A DNA stretch of 32,438 nt from a virus: IMG/VR virus record IMGVR_UViG_3300006990_000101, positions 1-32,438 of that record, one strand, 5' to 3'. The notes under the pieces are model-generated. The model searched no databases and had not been told where the DNA came from. It worked only from the letters and a program-made list of their open reading frames with translations. Below are positions 16,593 to 24,989 of this stretch, in pieces. The position numbers and the translations under genes are program-made. Position 1 is the first letter of the stretch, and each line of letters begins with the position of its first letter.

Positions 16593-19500
16593 TTACAATG
16601 GTCCATTACAAGATCCTGGATAAGTGTGATCACCATACTCTACATAGAAATCATTGCTACCACAGTTAGGACATGCGGTACCAGTCATATCTTGTGTAAT
16701 CACTCTGTATTCACCAGCTATACTAAAGTCATATTCTTTAAAAACGGTACCATTACCAACTGTTAGTTGTTGTTGAGAAACAGCTCCTCCAGCTGGTTGA
16801 GAAGGAGATCCTGAATCACAAGTTGCAGCAACCCAAGGGCTACTTATGTTTTCTCTATACTGTATACTAAAGTATATAATAGCATTACCACCAGAACAAG
16901 TACTTACTAATTTTGGTCTTATAAACATTACGCCTTGAGTTAAAGCACCTGTAGTAGAGTTATTTGGTCCTTTTGATCTTACATTATACACAGCGTCAGG
17001 AGGATAAGGATAGTTTGTTAGATTTGGAGATCCACCAGCTGTTAAAGATGTACTATTAGAAGCTATAAATAACCAGTCACTATTTAAACCACACCCTTGT
17101 TTTGTAGTTCCATCCCAACCATCACATATTGCTTGAGGTACATATTGAGTACCAACTGTAAATGTAACTGAACATGTAGTGGTTAATCCGTTACCAGCAA
17201 CGTCTCTAACTCTTACCACAACAGTGTATGATGTATTATTAACTAATTGATTTGCCGCAGCTGTTAAAACACCTGTGCTGCTAACACTAAATATATTTTG
17301 TATAGCTTGTGATTGCCCAGGGTTTAAATCAAATAATAATTCATTAGTTTTATTAGCGGTGTTAGCTGATCCGTTTTTAGCTGTAAAAGCTTTTATTGTT
17401 GTGCTACCAGTAGTTATACCTGTAGGATTTGCGCAGTTGTCAAAAATTGGTACACAGTTTTGTAACGTAGCAGTAGCCGAAACATCATCTGTATATGTAG
17501 TATTACCGTCATTGTATACAACTCTAGCTGTTATAGTGTAAATATCTGTAGAGTTACCAGCTGCTGCTGATAAAGCACTATACCAAAAAGTTTTTCCAAC
17601 ACCTGTTTTAAGTTGAAACTCACCACCTGAGTTAGTAGCGTTTATAGTAAATAAATTTTCACTAGTTCTATCCGCACCTGTTTGATCTACAACCTGTTGT
17701 ATCGTTGCTGATATAGCATTAGAGTCTGTTACTTGACCACCACTACCATCAATAAAATTAAAATTTGTTCCAGCTGTTGTTTCATTGCCAGCATCCCACA
17801 CTCCTAGTTGTGATTGAGCAGCTGCGTTTTCTCCAAATTGAAAAGCAGTGGTTTCAAAAGCAATAATACCACCATACTGAGAGTTTATTAAAGAGTTTAA
17901 ATTTACTAAATTACCAGTTAATGAGGTTTCGTAAAATAATTCTAATTTAGAATATACAGGACTAGTTTCAGCAACACTTAAAAAAGGTTGCATAGTTATA
18001 ACGTTAGCAGGTGGTGGTGATGATTGATCAGGATCGTATTGAGTACATATAGCACCTACTTGACCAGGTACTGTAGAACCTAAAACGCTAGGCGTTGCTC
18101 CATTTGGCGTAGTATTAAACTTCATTGCAAACGGATTTAAATCTGAATTATAAAAAGGCTGTGTACCTGGAGAAGCTCCCCAAGGTATAGAGCCTATACT
18201 AACTGGAGTAGTATTGTTTCCACTAACTAAACTACCTACTTGACCATAATCACCTTCCGGTGCATCTGGTACAAATGGTATAGCTGCTATTTCCATATCT
18301 CTAACTGTAGCTATAGATAACACTTGTTGCTTTATTATATTAGGATAATATTGTTGGTTCCAACCTGTAGAATTATCAGATGGATCAAAAGGAGTAGCAG
18401 CACCTCTATTGTTAACGTTTGGGTTATTAACCCTTATATACAATATTTCACTACTACTAAAATCAGTGTCTGTAGGTCCAACTTCTTTTAAGTCTCTAGG
18501 AACTTTATTTATATTATCGCTTAATAATATAGAGTAAGCATACTTTAAACTTTCTGTGTTACCTATCTTAACAGGATCACCAGCTACAAAACCAGGAAGA
18601 TATACATTATAATATTCTTGCTCTTGTTGTTTAACAACTATTTTATATGAATACCAACCTAACGGATTAGTTGCTGAGTAAATACCTGGTTCACCTGTTG
18701 TTGGGTTTTTAGTTGTGGCAACAGCTGTGTTAATTCTAACAGTTAAAATATCACCTATCCAATCAAAAACAGGTTCAGCTCCACCAGGACCTTGTTGGGC
18801 TCTAGTTTTATAAGGAGCAAAAACAGTAGATCCAGAAGTATTAGGGGTATCATCAAAAGAAGATAGTATAACGTCTGATTGTCTACCATATCTATCAGCT
18901 AATACAAAACCAATTTGATAAGTTCTATTTTGCTTTAAAGTGTGAAAAGGATATTGTATAAAATTATCATAAGTTGTAGATCTTGTTTGTACACCTGCGC
19001 TAAAATCAATACTATCAGGACCAGTATGCTTGTCTACATAGTTACCATAAACAACTCTATTAGTTATTAATTCTTGTGACAAAGCTTTTATAGGTACTTT
19101 ATCATAAACTCTAGTTGTATCAGCTGTAGGTAAAGTTTTATAAGGTTTGTTTGAATCGTAATTATAATCATAAAATCTTTTAGTAACAGAACCGTTTGTT
19201 ATATCTTTAAATCTTATGTCTGAAAAACTTGTGCCCTGCGCTAAACTACTTAAGTTAATAGTATCTAAAACTTTTATAGATAAAGCATCTGACTCTTTAT
19301 ATAATATATCTATTTTAGTTACCAACAATTCACTTTGCATCAAAGCAGGAGTGTCATAAGGCATTGGTATTCTTAATAATATATTATCTATGCTGTTTTC
19401 AAACCAAGTCAGTATCGTTGATTTATAAGCATTATCCATGTCTATTGTAGGATTGTTAGGACCTTGACCAAAAACACCTCTTTGATTAGGTATAAACATA

Positions 19501-20696
19501 GGTGAAGTAAAAGGAGCTATTATAGACTCTTCATTATCTTCAAATATAAACCTATAACTAAATCTAACAAATTTATCATCTAGGAAAGCAGAATCTCCTT
19601 TCCAGTTTGCATCATAAAAAGGATTTTCACCTATTGTAACTCTATCGTTTTGAGCTAAAGTAGTAGCTTTATTTAACACAACGGTATACGTTAAACCCAG
19701 GTTAGAAAAAGCAGCGGTTACAGATACAATGGTTGTTCCAGATGGTATTTTACTAGGGTCATTAACACATACTATTGAATCACCTGCTAAAGGAACTGGT
19801 CCTTCACTTGATTTAGAAAACTTTATTGAAGTAGAAGAAACAATATTACTAACTAAAGTGTTCTCAATATAGTTGTCTAAGTATTGAGAAGATTTATTTT
19901 TCATCGATGTTCTACTAAAATCTACTAAAGTGCCGTTTGGTATAGTTACTGCTTTAGAAAGAGTAACTTGAGTGGAACTATTTATACCTATAATACTAGT
20001 TAATGATGTAATGTTTATTGTTGAGCCAGCTGTTTTGTCATAATTTGTTATTATATCACCCACTTCAAGACTACTGGTACCGTTTAAAGTGATAATATTA
20101 GTGTTACTTGCTCCAGCTGTTAATGTTTTTCTATTTCTTTCCATTACCTGTATGGTTTCAAATGGATAGTATTTAGCTACAGATATTTGATCTTCAGTTT
20201 TGTAATGAGTAGGCGTGGCTACATTAGTAGGGTTTGCTAAAGCTACGTTTATTTTTCTAGGTTGATTAAGATTGTCAGTCCAAAATAGTAAAGTCTCTAC
20301 TAAGTTTATACCAGTTATTCTAAAAGACTTATTTAAATTTAAAAAAAATCCTTCAACCAAAGTAGTTAAAGTACTAGTTGACACATTGTAAGAATATATA
20401 CTACATTTATTAGCATTAGTTGCTCTTTGTAATCCAGTTGGATCATCAAAATCCGTAGCAAAAAGATACATTATATTATTTGTTTCATCAGCAAAATAAC
20501 CTATTATTTCTTTTGCTCCACCAGTGTTAAGTATTTCTATGTTACCTAAAACATTTTCAAACTCACCAACAGTATCTCCTTCTGATCTACTAACCTGTAA
20601 GTTAACAGCTTCTCTATATTCACCATTAGGTATAATACGAGAGTCAAGATCTTGGTTCATTTTACCTTTTAAAAAGGTATTTTTAATTTCTGGCAT
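16593..20696 (-). CDS. Tail stabilization/muzzle protein, N-terminal part, with Ig/cadherin-like insertions, 1367 aa
   Basis: The first 50 residues (KGKMNQDLDSRIIPNGEYRE, then a VGEFENVLGN ending) carry the signature I recognise from P22 gp10-like stabilization proteins of crAss-like and marine podoviruses, which close the tail below the portal. A long beta-rich body follows. From about residue 950 to 1200 there are two or more repeats of the Ig/cadherin-like type, recognisable by their spacing (FSVSSTGVLTAAANQLVNN, SYTVVVRVRDVAGNG) and separated by Cys-containing linkers. The last 150 residues are Gly/Ser-rich with several cysteines (TACPNCGSND). The gene following it holds the part that usually forms the C-terminal half of the same protein, so the muzzle seems split here. 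Adhesion or receptor contact is inferred for the inserted repeats. Confidence 0.75.
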   Translation of the reverse strand: MPEIKNTFLKGKMNQDLDSRIIPNGEYREAVNLQVSRSEGDTVGEFENVLGNIEILNTGGAKEIIGYFADETNNIMYLFATDFDDPTGLQRATNANKCSIYSYNVSTSTLTTLVEGFFLNLNKSFRITGINLVETLLFWTDNLNQPRKINVALANPTNVATPTHYKTEDQISVAKYYPFETIQVMERNRKTLTAGASNTNIITLNGTSSLEVGDIITNYDKTAGSTINITSLTSIIGINSSTQVTLSKAVTIPNGTLVDFSRTSMKNKSSQYLDNYIENTLVSNIVSSTSIKFSKSSEGPVPLAGDSIVCVNDPSKIPSGTTIVSVTAAFSNLGLTYTVVLNKATTLAQNDRVTIGENPFYDANWKGDSAFLDDKFVRFSYRFIFEDNEESIIAPFTSPMFIPNQRGVFGQGPNNPTIDMDNAYKSTILTWFENSIDNILLRIPMPYDTPALMQSELLVTKIDILYKESDALSIKVLDTINLSSLAQGTSFSDIRFKDITNGSVTKRFYDYNYDSNKPYKTLPTADTTRVYDKVPIKALSQELITNRVVYGNYVDKHTGPDSIDFSAGVQTRSTTYDNFIQYPFHTLKQNRTYQIGFVLADRYGRQSDVILSSFDDTPNTSGSTVFAPYKTRAQQGPGGAEPVFDWIGDILTVRINTAVATTKNPTTGEPGIYSATNPLGWYSYKIVVKQQEQEYYNVYLPGFVAGDPVKIGNTESLKYAYSILLSDNINKVPRDLKEVGPTDTDFSSSEILYIRVNNPNVNNRGAATPFDPSDNSTGWNQQYYPNIIKQQVLSIATVRDMEIAAIPFVPDAPEGDYGQVGSLVSGNNTTPVSIGSIPWGASPGTQPFYNSDLNPFAMKFNTTPNGATPSVLGSTVPGQVGAICTQYDPDQSSPPPANVITMQPFLSVAETSPVYSKLELFYETSLTGNLVNLNSLINSQYGGIIAFETTAFQFGENAAAQSQLGVWDAGNETTAGTNFNFIDGSGGQVTDSNAISATIQQVVDQTGADRTSENLFTINATNSGGEFQLKTGVGKTFWYSALSAAAGNSTDIYTITARVVYNDGNTTYTDDVSATATLQNCVPIFDNCANPTGITTGSTTIKAFTAKNGSANTANKTNELLFDLNPGQSQAIQNIFSVSSTGVLTAAANQLVNNTSYTVVVRVRDVAGNGLTTTCSVTFTVGTQYVPQAICDGWDGTTKQGCGLNSDWLFIASNSTSLTAGGSPNLTNYPYPPDAVYNVRSKGPNNSTTGALTQGVMFIRPKLVSTCSGGNAIIYFSIQYRENISSPWVAATCDSGSPSQPAGGAVSQQQLTVGNGTVFKEYDFSIAGEYRVITQDMTGTACPNCGSNDFYVEYGDHTYPGSCNGPL

Positions 20697-20700
20697 ACTA

Positions 20701-21915
20701 TTAGCGTTTTATCCATTTTGCTTTGTTACGCATAACTTGTACTATTTCATCTAATTTAATATTAGATAATCTTATTTTAGCATTTCTAAGAGCTGCGTAC
20801 CTGTCTCTTTTAAATCTTTGAACATGATATTCTTGAACGTTATTTCTTGTAGATAATATACTATAAGCTATATGCATGTACATAGCTTGCTCAGCCATTT
20901 TAGGAACTTTAGTATCTAAATCGTAAGCTAAACCATCAGAAACATATTCTAATATTATTAATTTACCTTTTAAATCACTAGAAAAATTAAAAGTTCCTCT
21001 TCTTTCATCTATATTAAACCAGCCGTTCATTTGCATGTTAACAGGATCGCCACCGTATCTTTGACCATACCAACCTCCTGCTCCCCAAGCGTTTTCACCC
21101 CACCAATCATACATAAATAAATCAGGGTTATTAGAATCCATTGGCCACAAACCAGTTATATTACTTGGGTTTGATTGCTGCCATTTTAAGTTAGTTAAAG
21201 ATTCTCCTTCAACATTATCTTCAAAATTATCTTGTATTATAGCTCCTGTTTGATCTTGTACTGGTGACTCGTAAGGACTACTAGTTAACTGAGTAGGGTA
21301 AATAGTATGCTTAACACCACTGTTATCTATCCAAGAAAGTTTTACATAATTAACATAATCTTGTGGTATAACCACGCTTAAGTTTGGTCCAACTGTTAAT
21401 TCTTGAGATTTAATACTTTTTAAAGTATCATAACTAAACTCTTGTAAACCTCTTTTAGCGTGAAATAAAACATCAGTTCTATTAACTCTAGGTATTAATT
21501 TATCTTGACCTACATAACCTACTATAAAATTATTTATTATATCTTTTAATTTTATATACTCATAACCACCGTAGTTATTTTCTACAGCTTCAGATTTTAA
21601 CTGAACTTTTACATAGGTTCCAATTGCTTGTTGGTTACCTAATGTTATAACACTACCAGCAGATGTATTAGAAAGAGAAAAAGTAGTTGTATAAAGTGTC
21701 CAACTACCAACTCCATTTGGACTTGTAAACAGTTGAAAGTTGTTTAAAGCGTAGTCAACATCAGCCGGATTCCAGCTTGTTGTGCTACCCATAGATAAAG
21801 GTGTGTTAAACGTAAAAGTATAAGTAGTTGCTGCTACTGATGTATATATAATCTGCGCTCCCGCGTAATATTGTAAATTAGTTTCGGTGATTAAACCACC
21901 ATCTGGTCTAGGCAT
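20701..21915 (-). CDS. Neck/tail adaptor (ring) protein, 404 aa
   Basis: The N-terminal 110 residues are a Thr/Ser-rich beta domain (TYTFTFNTPL, SWTLYTTTFSL). A helix-rich connector core follows with KLKDIINNFIVGYVGQD, then DVLFHAKRGLQEFSYDTL, and a strand pair ending VIPQDYVNYVKLSWID. This core is the pattern of gp4/gp11-like adaptor or ring proteins that sit under the portal in short-tailed phages. The middle is rich in Gly, Trp and Tyr (around WWGENAWGAGGWYGQRYGG). The C-terminus is helical and basic (RNAKIRLSNIKLDEIVQVMR). Gene order between the small connector and the stabilization protein supports a neck role. The extra N-terminal beta domain could be a decoration facing outward. Confidence 0.7.
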   Translation of the reverse strand: MPRPDGGLITETNLQYYAGAQIIYTSVAATTYTFTFNTPLSMGSTTSWNPADVDYALNNFQLFTSPNGVGSWTLYTTTFSLSNTSAGSVITLGNQQAIGTYVKVQLKSEAVENNYGGYEYIKLKDIINNFIVGYVGQDKLIPRVNRTDVLFHAKRGLQEFSYDTLKSIKSQELTVGPNLSVVIPQDYVNYVKLSWIDNSGVKHTIYPTQLTSSPYESPVQDQTGAIIQDNFEDNVEGESLTNLKWQQSNPSNITGLWPMDSNNPDLFMYDWWGENAWGAGGWYGQRYGGDPVNMQMNGWFNIDERRGTFNFSSDLKGKLIILEYVSDGLAYDLDTKVPKMAEQAMYMHIAYSILSTRNNVQEYHVQRFKRDRYAALRNAKIRLSNIKLDEIVQVMRNKAKWIKR

Positions 21916-21918
21916 ATT

Positions 21919-22617
21919 TTACGTTTTAGAGTTTTGTTCTTCTTGCATTGTTTCTTGTTGTGCTACTTGTATTATAGTAGGATCATTTATAATAACACCT
22001 GCGTAAGATAATATTCTTGTTATAACATTTGTTTGCTCTGAAACATTAAGTTCAAAATCTTGAGCATTAACAGCTCCAGCATCATAAATAAATTGACCAA
22101 GAGCTCCAACGTTATAAGTCCAATTAACATCAGCAGGTTTTTTAAGATATGATATAGTTATACCTGATTGTATACTAGTAGGATATACGTATAGTAAATT
22201 ATTCTCATATAAATATATAGGAAAATCAGTTGTTGGTTGAGTTAATGGGGAAAGTAATAATTGTGTTAACTCGTTTCTTTGTGCGTATTGAGTTAGCTCT
22301 ACACCGTTATAAAAAACAGTTCCTAACCTATACACATCAGTAGGTGTTATTGTAAAATGAGGTCCTGCATATGCTGTAGCACCAGTTCTTTGGAAGAATT
22401 GTAAATTTTCTTCAATATTTTTTATACGATTACCGTACTCTGTATCGTTTTGTGGCACACGATACTGTTGATTTAAATCATCTTCATACTTTTCAAATAT
22501 ATTTAACTGAACCTGCGTAGCAACTTTATTGAACTCGTCAGGTGTCATATATCCTCTTTGTTGTTGGTTAAGTATTAATAAGACTGTTTTATATACAGTA
22601 TCTACGTTTATTGCCAT
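21919..22617 (-). CDS. Neck/head-tail connector (ring) protein, 232 aa
   Basis: The N-terminus (VDTVYKTVLLILNQQQRGY followed by TPDEFN, then a helix leading to IFEKYEDDLNQQYR) matches a pattern I remember from a conserved small protein in crAss-like phages. It precedes the stabilization protein there and forms part of the portal-tail ring stack. The later part is beta-rich (FPIYLYENNLLYVYP followed by ITISYLKKPADVNW), also typical of adaptor-type connectors. The tail is Gln/Glu-rich (QVAQQETMQEEQNSKT). It is the first gene after the terminator-like hairpin and ends three bases before the next connector gene. No signal peptide or membrane segment is present. The exact ring identity cannot be set from sequence alone. 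Confidence 0.7.
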   Translation of the reverse strand: MAINVDTVYKTVLLILNQQQRGYMTPDEFNKVATQVQLNIFEKYEDDLNQQYRVPQNDTEYGNRIKNIEENLQFFQRTGATAYAGPHFTITPTDVYRLGTVFYNGVELTQYAQRNELTQLLLSPLTQPTTDFPIYLYENNLLYVYPTSIQSGITISYLKKPADVNWTYNVGALGQFIYDAGAVNAQDFELNVSEQTNVITRILSYAGVIINDPTIIQVAQQETMQEEQNSKT

Positions 22618-22636
22618 TTTAATATATTTTTATAAT

Positions 22637-22660
22637 AAAAAGGCGGCGTTTGCCGCCTCT
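22637..22660 (-). terminator. Rho-independent terminator-like hairpin on the minus strand
   Basis: A perfect 7-bp GC-rich inverted repeat (AGGCGGC at 22641-22647 and GCCGCCT at 22652-22658) has a 4-base loop. On the minus strand it is followed by TTTTTATTATA, the U-rich run expected of an intrinsic terminator. It sits between the 255-aa gene and the first neck gene, inside an otherwise tightly packed run. Partial termination here would lower expression of downstream tail genes relative to the capsid. Confidence 0.82.
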
Positions 22661-22678
22661 TATTAGTATTACATGTTG

Positions 22679-23446
22679 TTAAATCTTTTTAGCTATTGAC
22701 TTGTAAATTTCAACGCCTTCATCTGTTTTAAAGAATGCGGCTAGTGCTGAATAAGGATTTTCATCAAAAGGTACACTCATCAGTTTACGCTGATTTTTAC
22801 CTATAGTAAATGTTCTTTGATCACCTGATAACCTGATTACATCAGCTTCTACGGCTTTTATACCAAAGTTTCTTAATTCAACATTTTCATCATTAGCTAG
22901 TTCTACAAATAATCTTGGATTTCTTTTAGCAAACCTAATTAAATCTCTTTTTATTTCTTTAGAACTTAACTCATTAATTTCACTTCCAATTTCAGTTCTT
23001 AATATAGCTTCTGATTGCTCTATCTCCATACCTCTTGCAGCGTTTAAAGCCATGATTTCAATTTCTAAATCAATTAAATCATCTTTAGCTTGTTCAACTG
23101 GTTTTACTTCAGAGTATCTTTTTTCTAAATCTGGATGATATAGTGATAAAAGTTTTTGTAACGATTGATATTCTTTAGGAACAGCTAGCGAGCCATCTTT
23201 AAAAACAATATGTCCTAATGTAACTTCTCCTTTTTGTTCATCTGTAAAAGGTGAAGACTGATTAGTTGCATATCTTAAAGCTCTTTGTTCTTTTTTTACT
23301 GGATCAAAATACAATAGAGGATATTTTTCCGTGTGTCTTGATTTTAATGTAAATGTTAGAGGTTCTTTATTTCCTCTTAAATAATAATTTCTATCTTTTA
23401 CTTCCCAAGTATCTTTTACTTTGGGTTCTTTTTCTTTTGTTGACAT
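22679..23446 (-). CDS. Capsid-associated protein of unknown function, 255 aa
   Basis: No known catalytic motif is visible. The N-terminal 90 residues look beta-rich (NYYLRGNKEPLTFTL, then LLYFDPVKKEQRALRY) and include a GHIVFKDG strand-turn. The middle (about 115-200) is helical and charged. The end has the phrase PFDENPYSALAAFFKTDEG, which I associate with a conserved neighbour of the capsid gene in marine Bacteroidota phages. It may be a head-completion, decoration or minor capsid protein, inferred from position between the capsid and neck genes. It is flanked on both sides by strong hairpins, which suggests its expression is set separately from the capsid gene above and the neck genes below. 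Confidence 0.75.
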   Translation of the reverse strand: MSTKEKEPKVKDTWEVKDRNYYLRGNKEPLTFTLKSRHTEKYPLLYFDPVKKEQRALRYATNQSSPFTDEQKGEVTLGHIVFKDGSLAVPKEYQSLQKLLSLYHPDLEKRYSEVKPVEQAKDDLIDLEIEIMALNAARGMEIEQSEAILRTEIGSEINELSSKEIKRDLIRFAKRNPRLFVELANDENVELRNFGIKAVEADVIRLSGDQRTFTIGKNQRKLMSVPFDENPYSALAAFFKTDEGVEIYKSIAKKI

Positions 23447-23469
23447 AATATAATATAATTAAATAGTTA

Positions 23470-23500
23470 AAGGTATTGGGCGCCGAAGCGCCCTTACCTT
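23470..23500 (-). terminator. Strong two-part hairpin just after the capsid gene (attenuating terminator or mRNA 3' stabilizer)
   Basis: A 6-bp GC-only stem (GGGCGC at 23478-23483, GCGCCC at 23488-23493) is extended by a second 6-bp stem (AAGGTA at 23470-23475 with TACCTT at 23495-23500) across a 2/1-base internal loop. Read on the minus strand the loop is UUCG closed by C-G, the very stable tetraloop. It begins nine bases after the MCP stop. The following minus-strand sequence is T-rich but not a clean U-run, so it may be a leaky terminator, a processing site or an exonuclease barrier. Confidence 0.75.
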
Positions 23501-23509
23501 ATAAAAAAA

Positions 23510-24976
23510 TTAAGCTACAAACATAACAAAGTTATTTCTAGCTTGAGTACATAGACATCTTTCTGATAAGAAGTTAACCTCCATAGCATCTAATGTAGAT
23601 GTGAAAGCACCACCAACTGAACCAGTTAACCATGATTTCATTCTTCTATCATCAGCTTCAGAAGCTCTATATCTTACATGCAAGAATGGTCTTCTAATGT
23701 TTGTTCCAAGTAACTGATCGTATACTGTAGAAGTACCAGCTGGTACTAATACACCATCAATATTGTCACCGTTAACAAAAGCACCTGAACCACCTCTTGT
23801 AGAAGCGTCGTTTAAGTATTTCCAAGAAGTTTTGTAGAAGTCATATGAACCTCTTCTAAATCCAGAGAAACCTAAGTTAAGCGCCATGTCTTCAGAGTTT
23901 TCAAATACACCGTAAGATGTACCACCAGCTCCGTAAGAGTTTTGTTGCGCTAACATGTTATCAAATAATAACTCAGTTTTTCTATCTAAGAAAAGCATGT
24001 TTTCTTCAATAGCTCCTTGAGAATCTAAGTTTTCAAGAACTTGATCAAAGTCTTGTAAAGATCCTGCGTAACCAGAAAGAATATTACCACCATTATTAAT
24101 AGCAGCAAATAAACCTTCAGTACCTAGATTAGTAGTAGCAGCTGTAAATGAAGGAACGTTAGCTTGATTACCACCTGCACGGAATTGACCTGCAGCAGTA
24201 GCTAATTCACCTTCAACCATTGCCATTTCTAAATAATCTTCGAATCTCATTCTAGTTTCACCTTCAGCTTTTAAGTACCATAGGTAACCACTAGTTCCAT
24301 CTTCTGCAGCAACTTCAACCCAACCGATCTGAGCAGCATCAGATCCACTGATAGCGTATCTGTTTCTGATAATGATTGGTTTGTTTTGGAATTGTGAGAA
24401 AGAAGGAGTTATAGACTGACCTGACGTTGAGTTTAACGTAGATCCTTTTGCATATTCAGAACCGTATACGAATACTTTTAATCCTGTTCTTGCAACACCA
24501 GAACCGTTTACTAGGTTAACTTGATTGTAAGCATAAGCAGCTACAACTTGAGCACCTAAACCAGAACCAGGAATACATCCTGAATCTTGTACGATTGCTT
24601 TAACTGTGAACGCAGGATCAACAGGATCCATAACTACGATTGTTGCGTTACCAAATATAACGTTAGTTACACCACCTGGTAAAGTTAATTGAGTACCAGC
24701 TGCGTTAACTGCAACACCTTCATATGAAATATGTAATCTATTTTGCTCCGACCAAACTACTTGATCAGACATCATTGGCATTTCAGCGCCAACCATTCTT
24801 AAGAAGCCACTTAACGTTCTGTTTCCATAACGCTCTACCTCTGCTTCATAAATTTCCGGTAGATATTGTTGTGAAAAGTCATTCGCACCACCAGTAAAAC
24901 TTAAGTAATTTGTAGTACTTAATTGTTGTAATGATGATGGGACTAACCCTCCAAACTGAGGACTTAATACACCCAT
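23510..24976 (-). CDS. Major capsid protein, 488 aa
   Basis: This is the HK97-fold shell protein. The call rests on its place after portal and scaffold, its length, and a segment at about residues 35-75 (LPEIYEAEVERYGNRTLSGF followed by a Met-rich SDQVVW-E part) that I recognise from capsid proteins of crAss-like and marine podoviruses. The C-terminal half has a run of Gly-rich loops and ends with a hydrophobic strand (NNFVMFVA). Hand counts give about 33-50% GC per 60-base line, higher than most neighbours, as expected for the most highly expressed late gene. A strong hairpin lies just after the stop codon and probably shapes its transcript end. The upstream leader is AT-rich with no Shine-Dalgarno sequence. 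Confidence 0.85.
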   Translation of the reverse strand: MGVLSPQFGGLVPSSLQQLSTTNYLSFTGGANDFSQQYLPEIYEAEVERYGNRTLSGFLRMVGAEMPMMSDQVVWSEQNRLHISYEGVAVNAAGTQLTLPGGVTNVIFGNATIVVMDPVDPAFTVKAIVQDSGCIPGSGLGAQVVAAYAYNQVNLVNGSGVARTGLKVFVYGSEYAKGSTLNSTSGQSITPSFSQFQNKPIIIRNRYAISGSDAAQIGWVEVAAEDGTSGYLWYLKAEGETRMRFEDYLEMAMVEGELATAAGQFRAGGNQANVPSFTAATTNLGTEGLFAAINNGGNILSGYAGSLQDFDQVLENLDSQGAIEENMLFLDRKTELLFDNMLAQQNSYGAGGTSYGVFENSEDMALNLGFSGFRRGSYDFYKTSWKYLNDASTRGGSGAFVNGDNIDGVLVPAGTSTVYDQLLGTNIRRPFLHVRYRASEADDRRMKSWLTGSVGGAFTSTLDAMEVNFLSERCLCTQARNNFVMFVA

Positions 24977-24989
24977 AATTGTTTAATTT

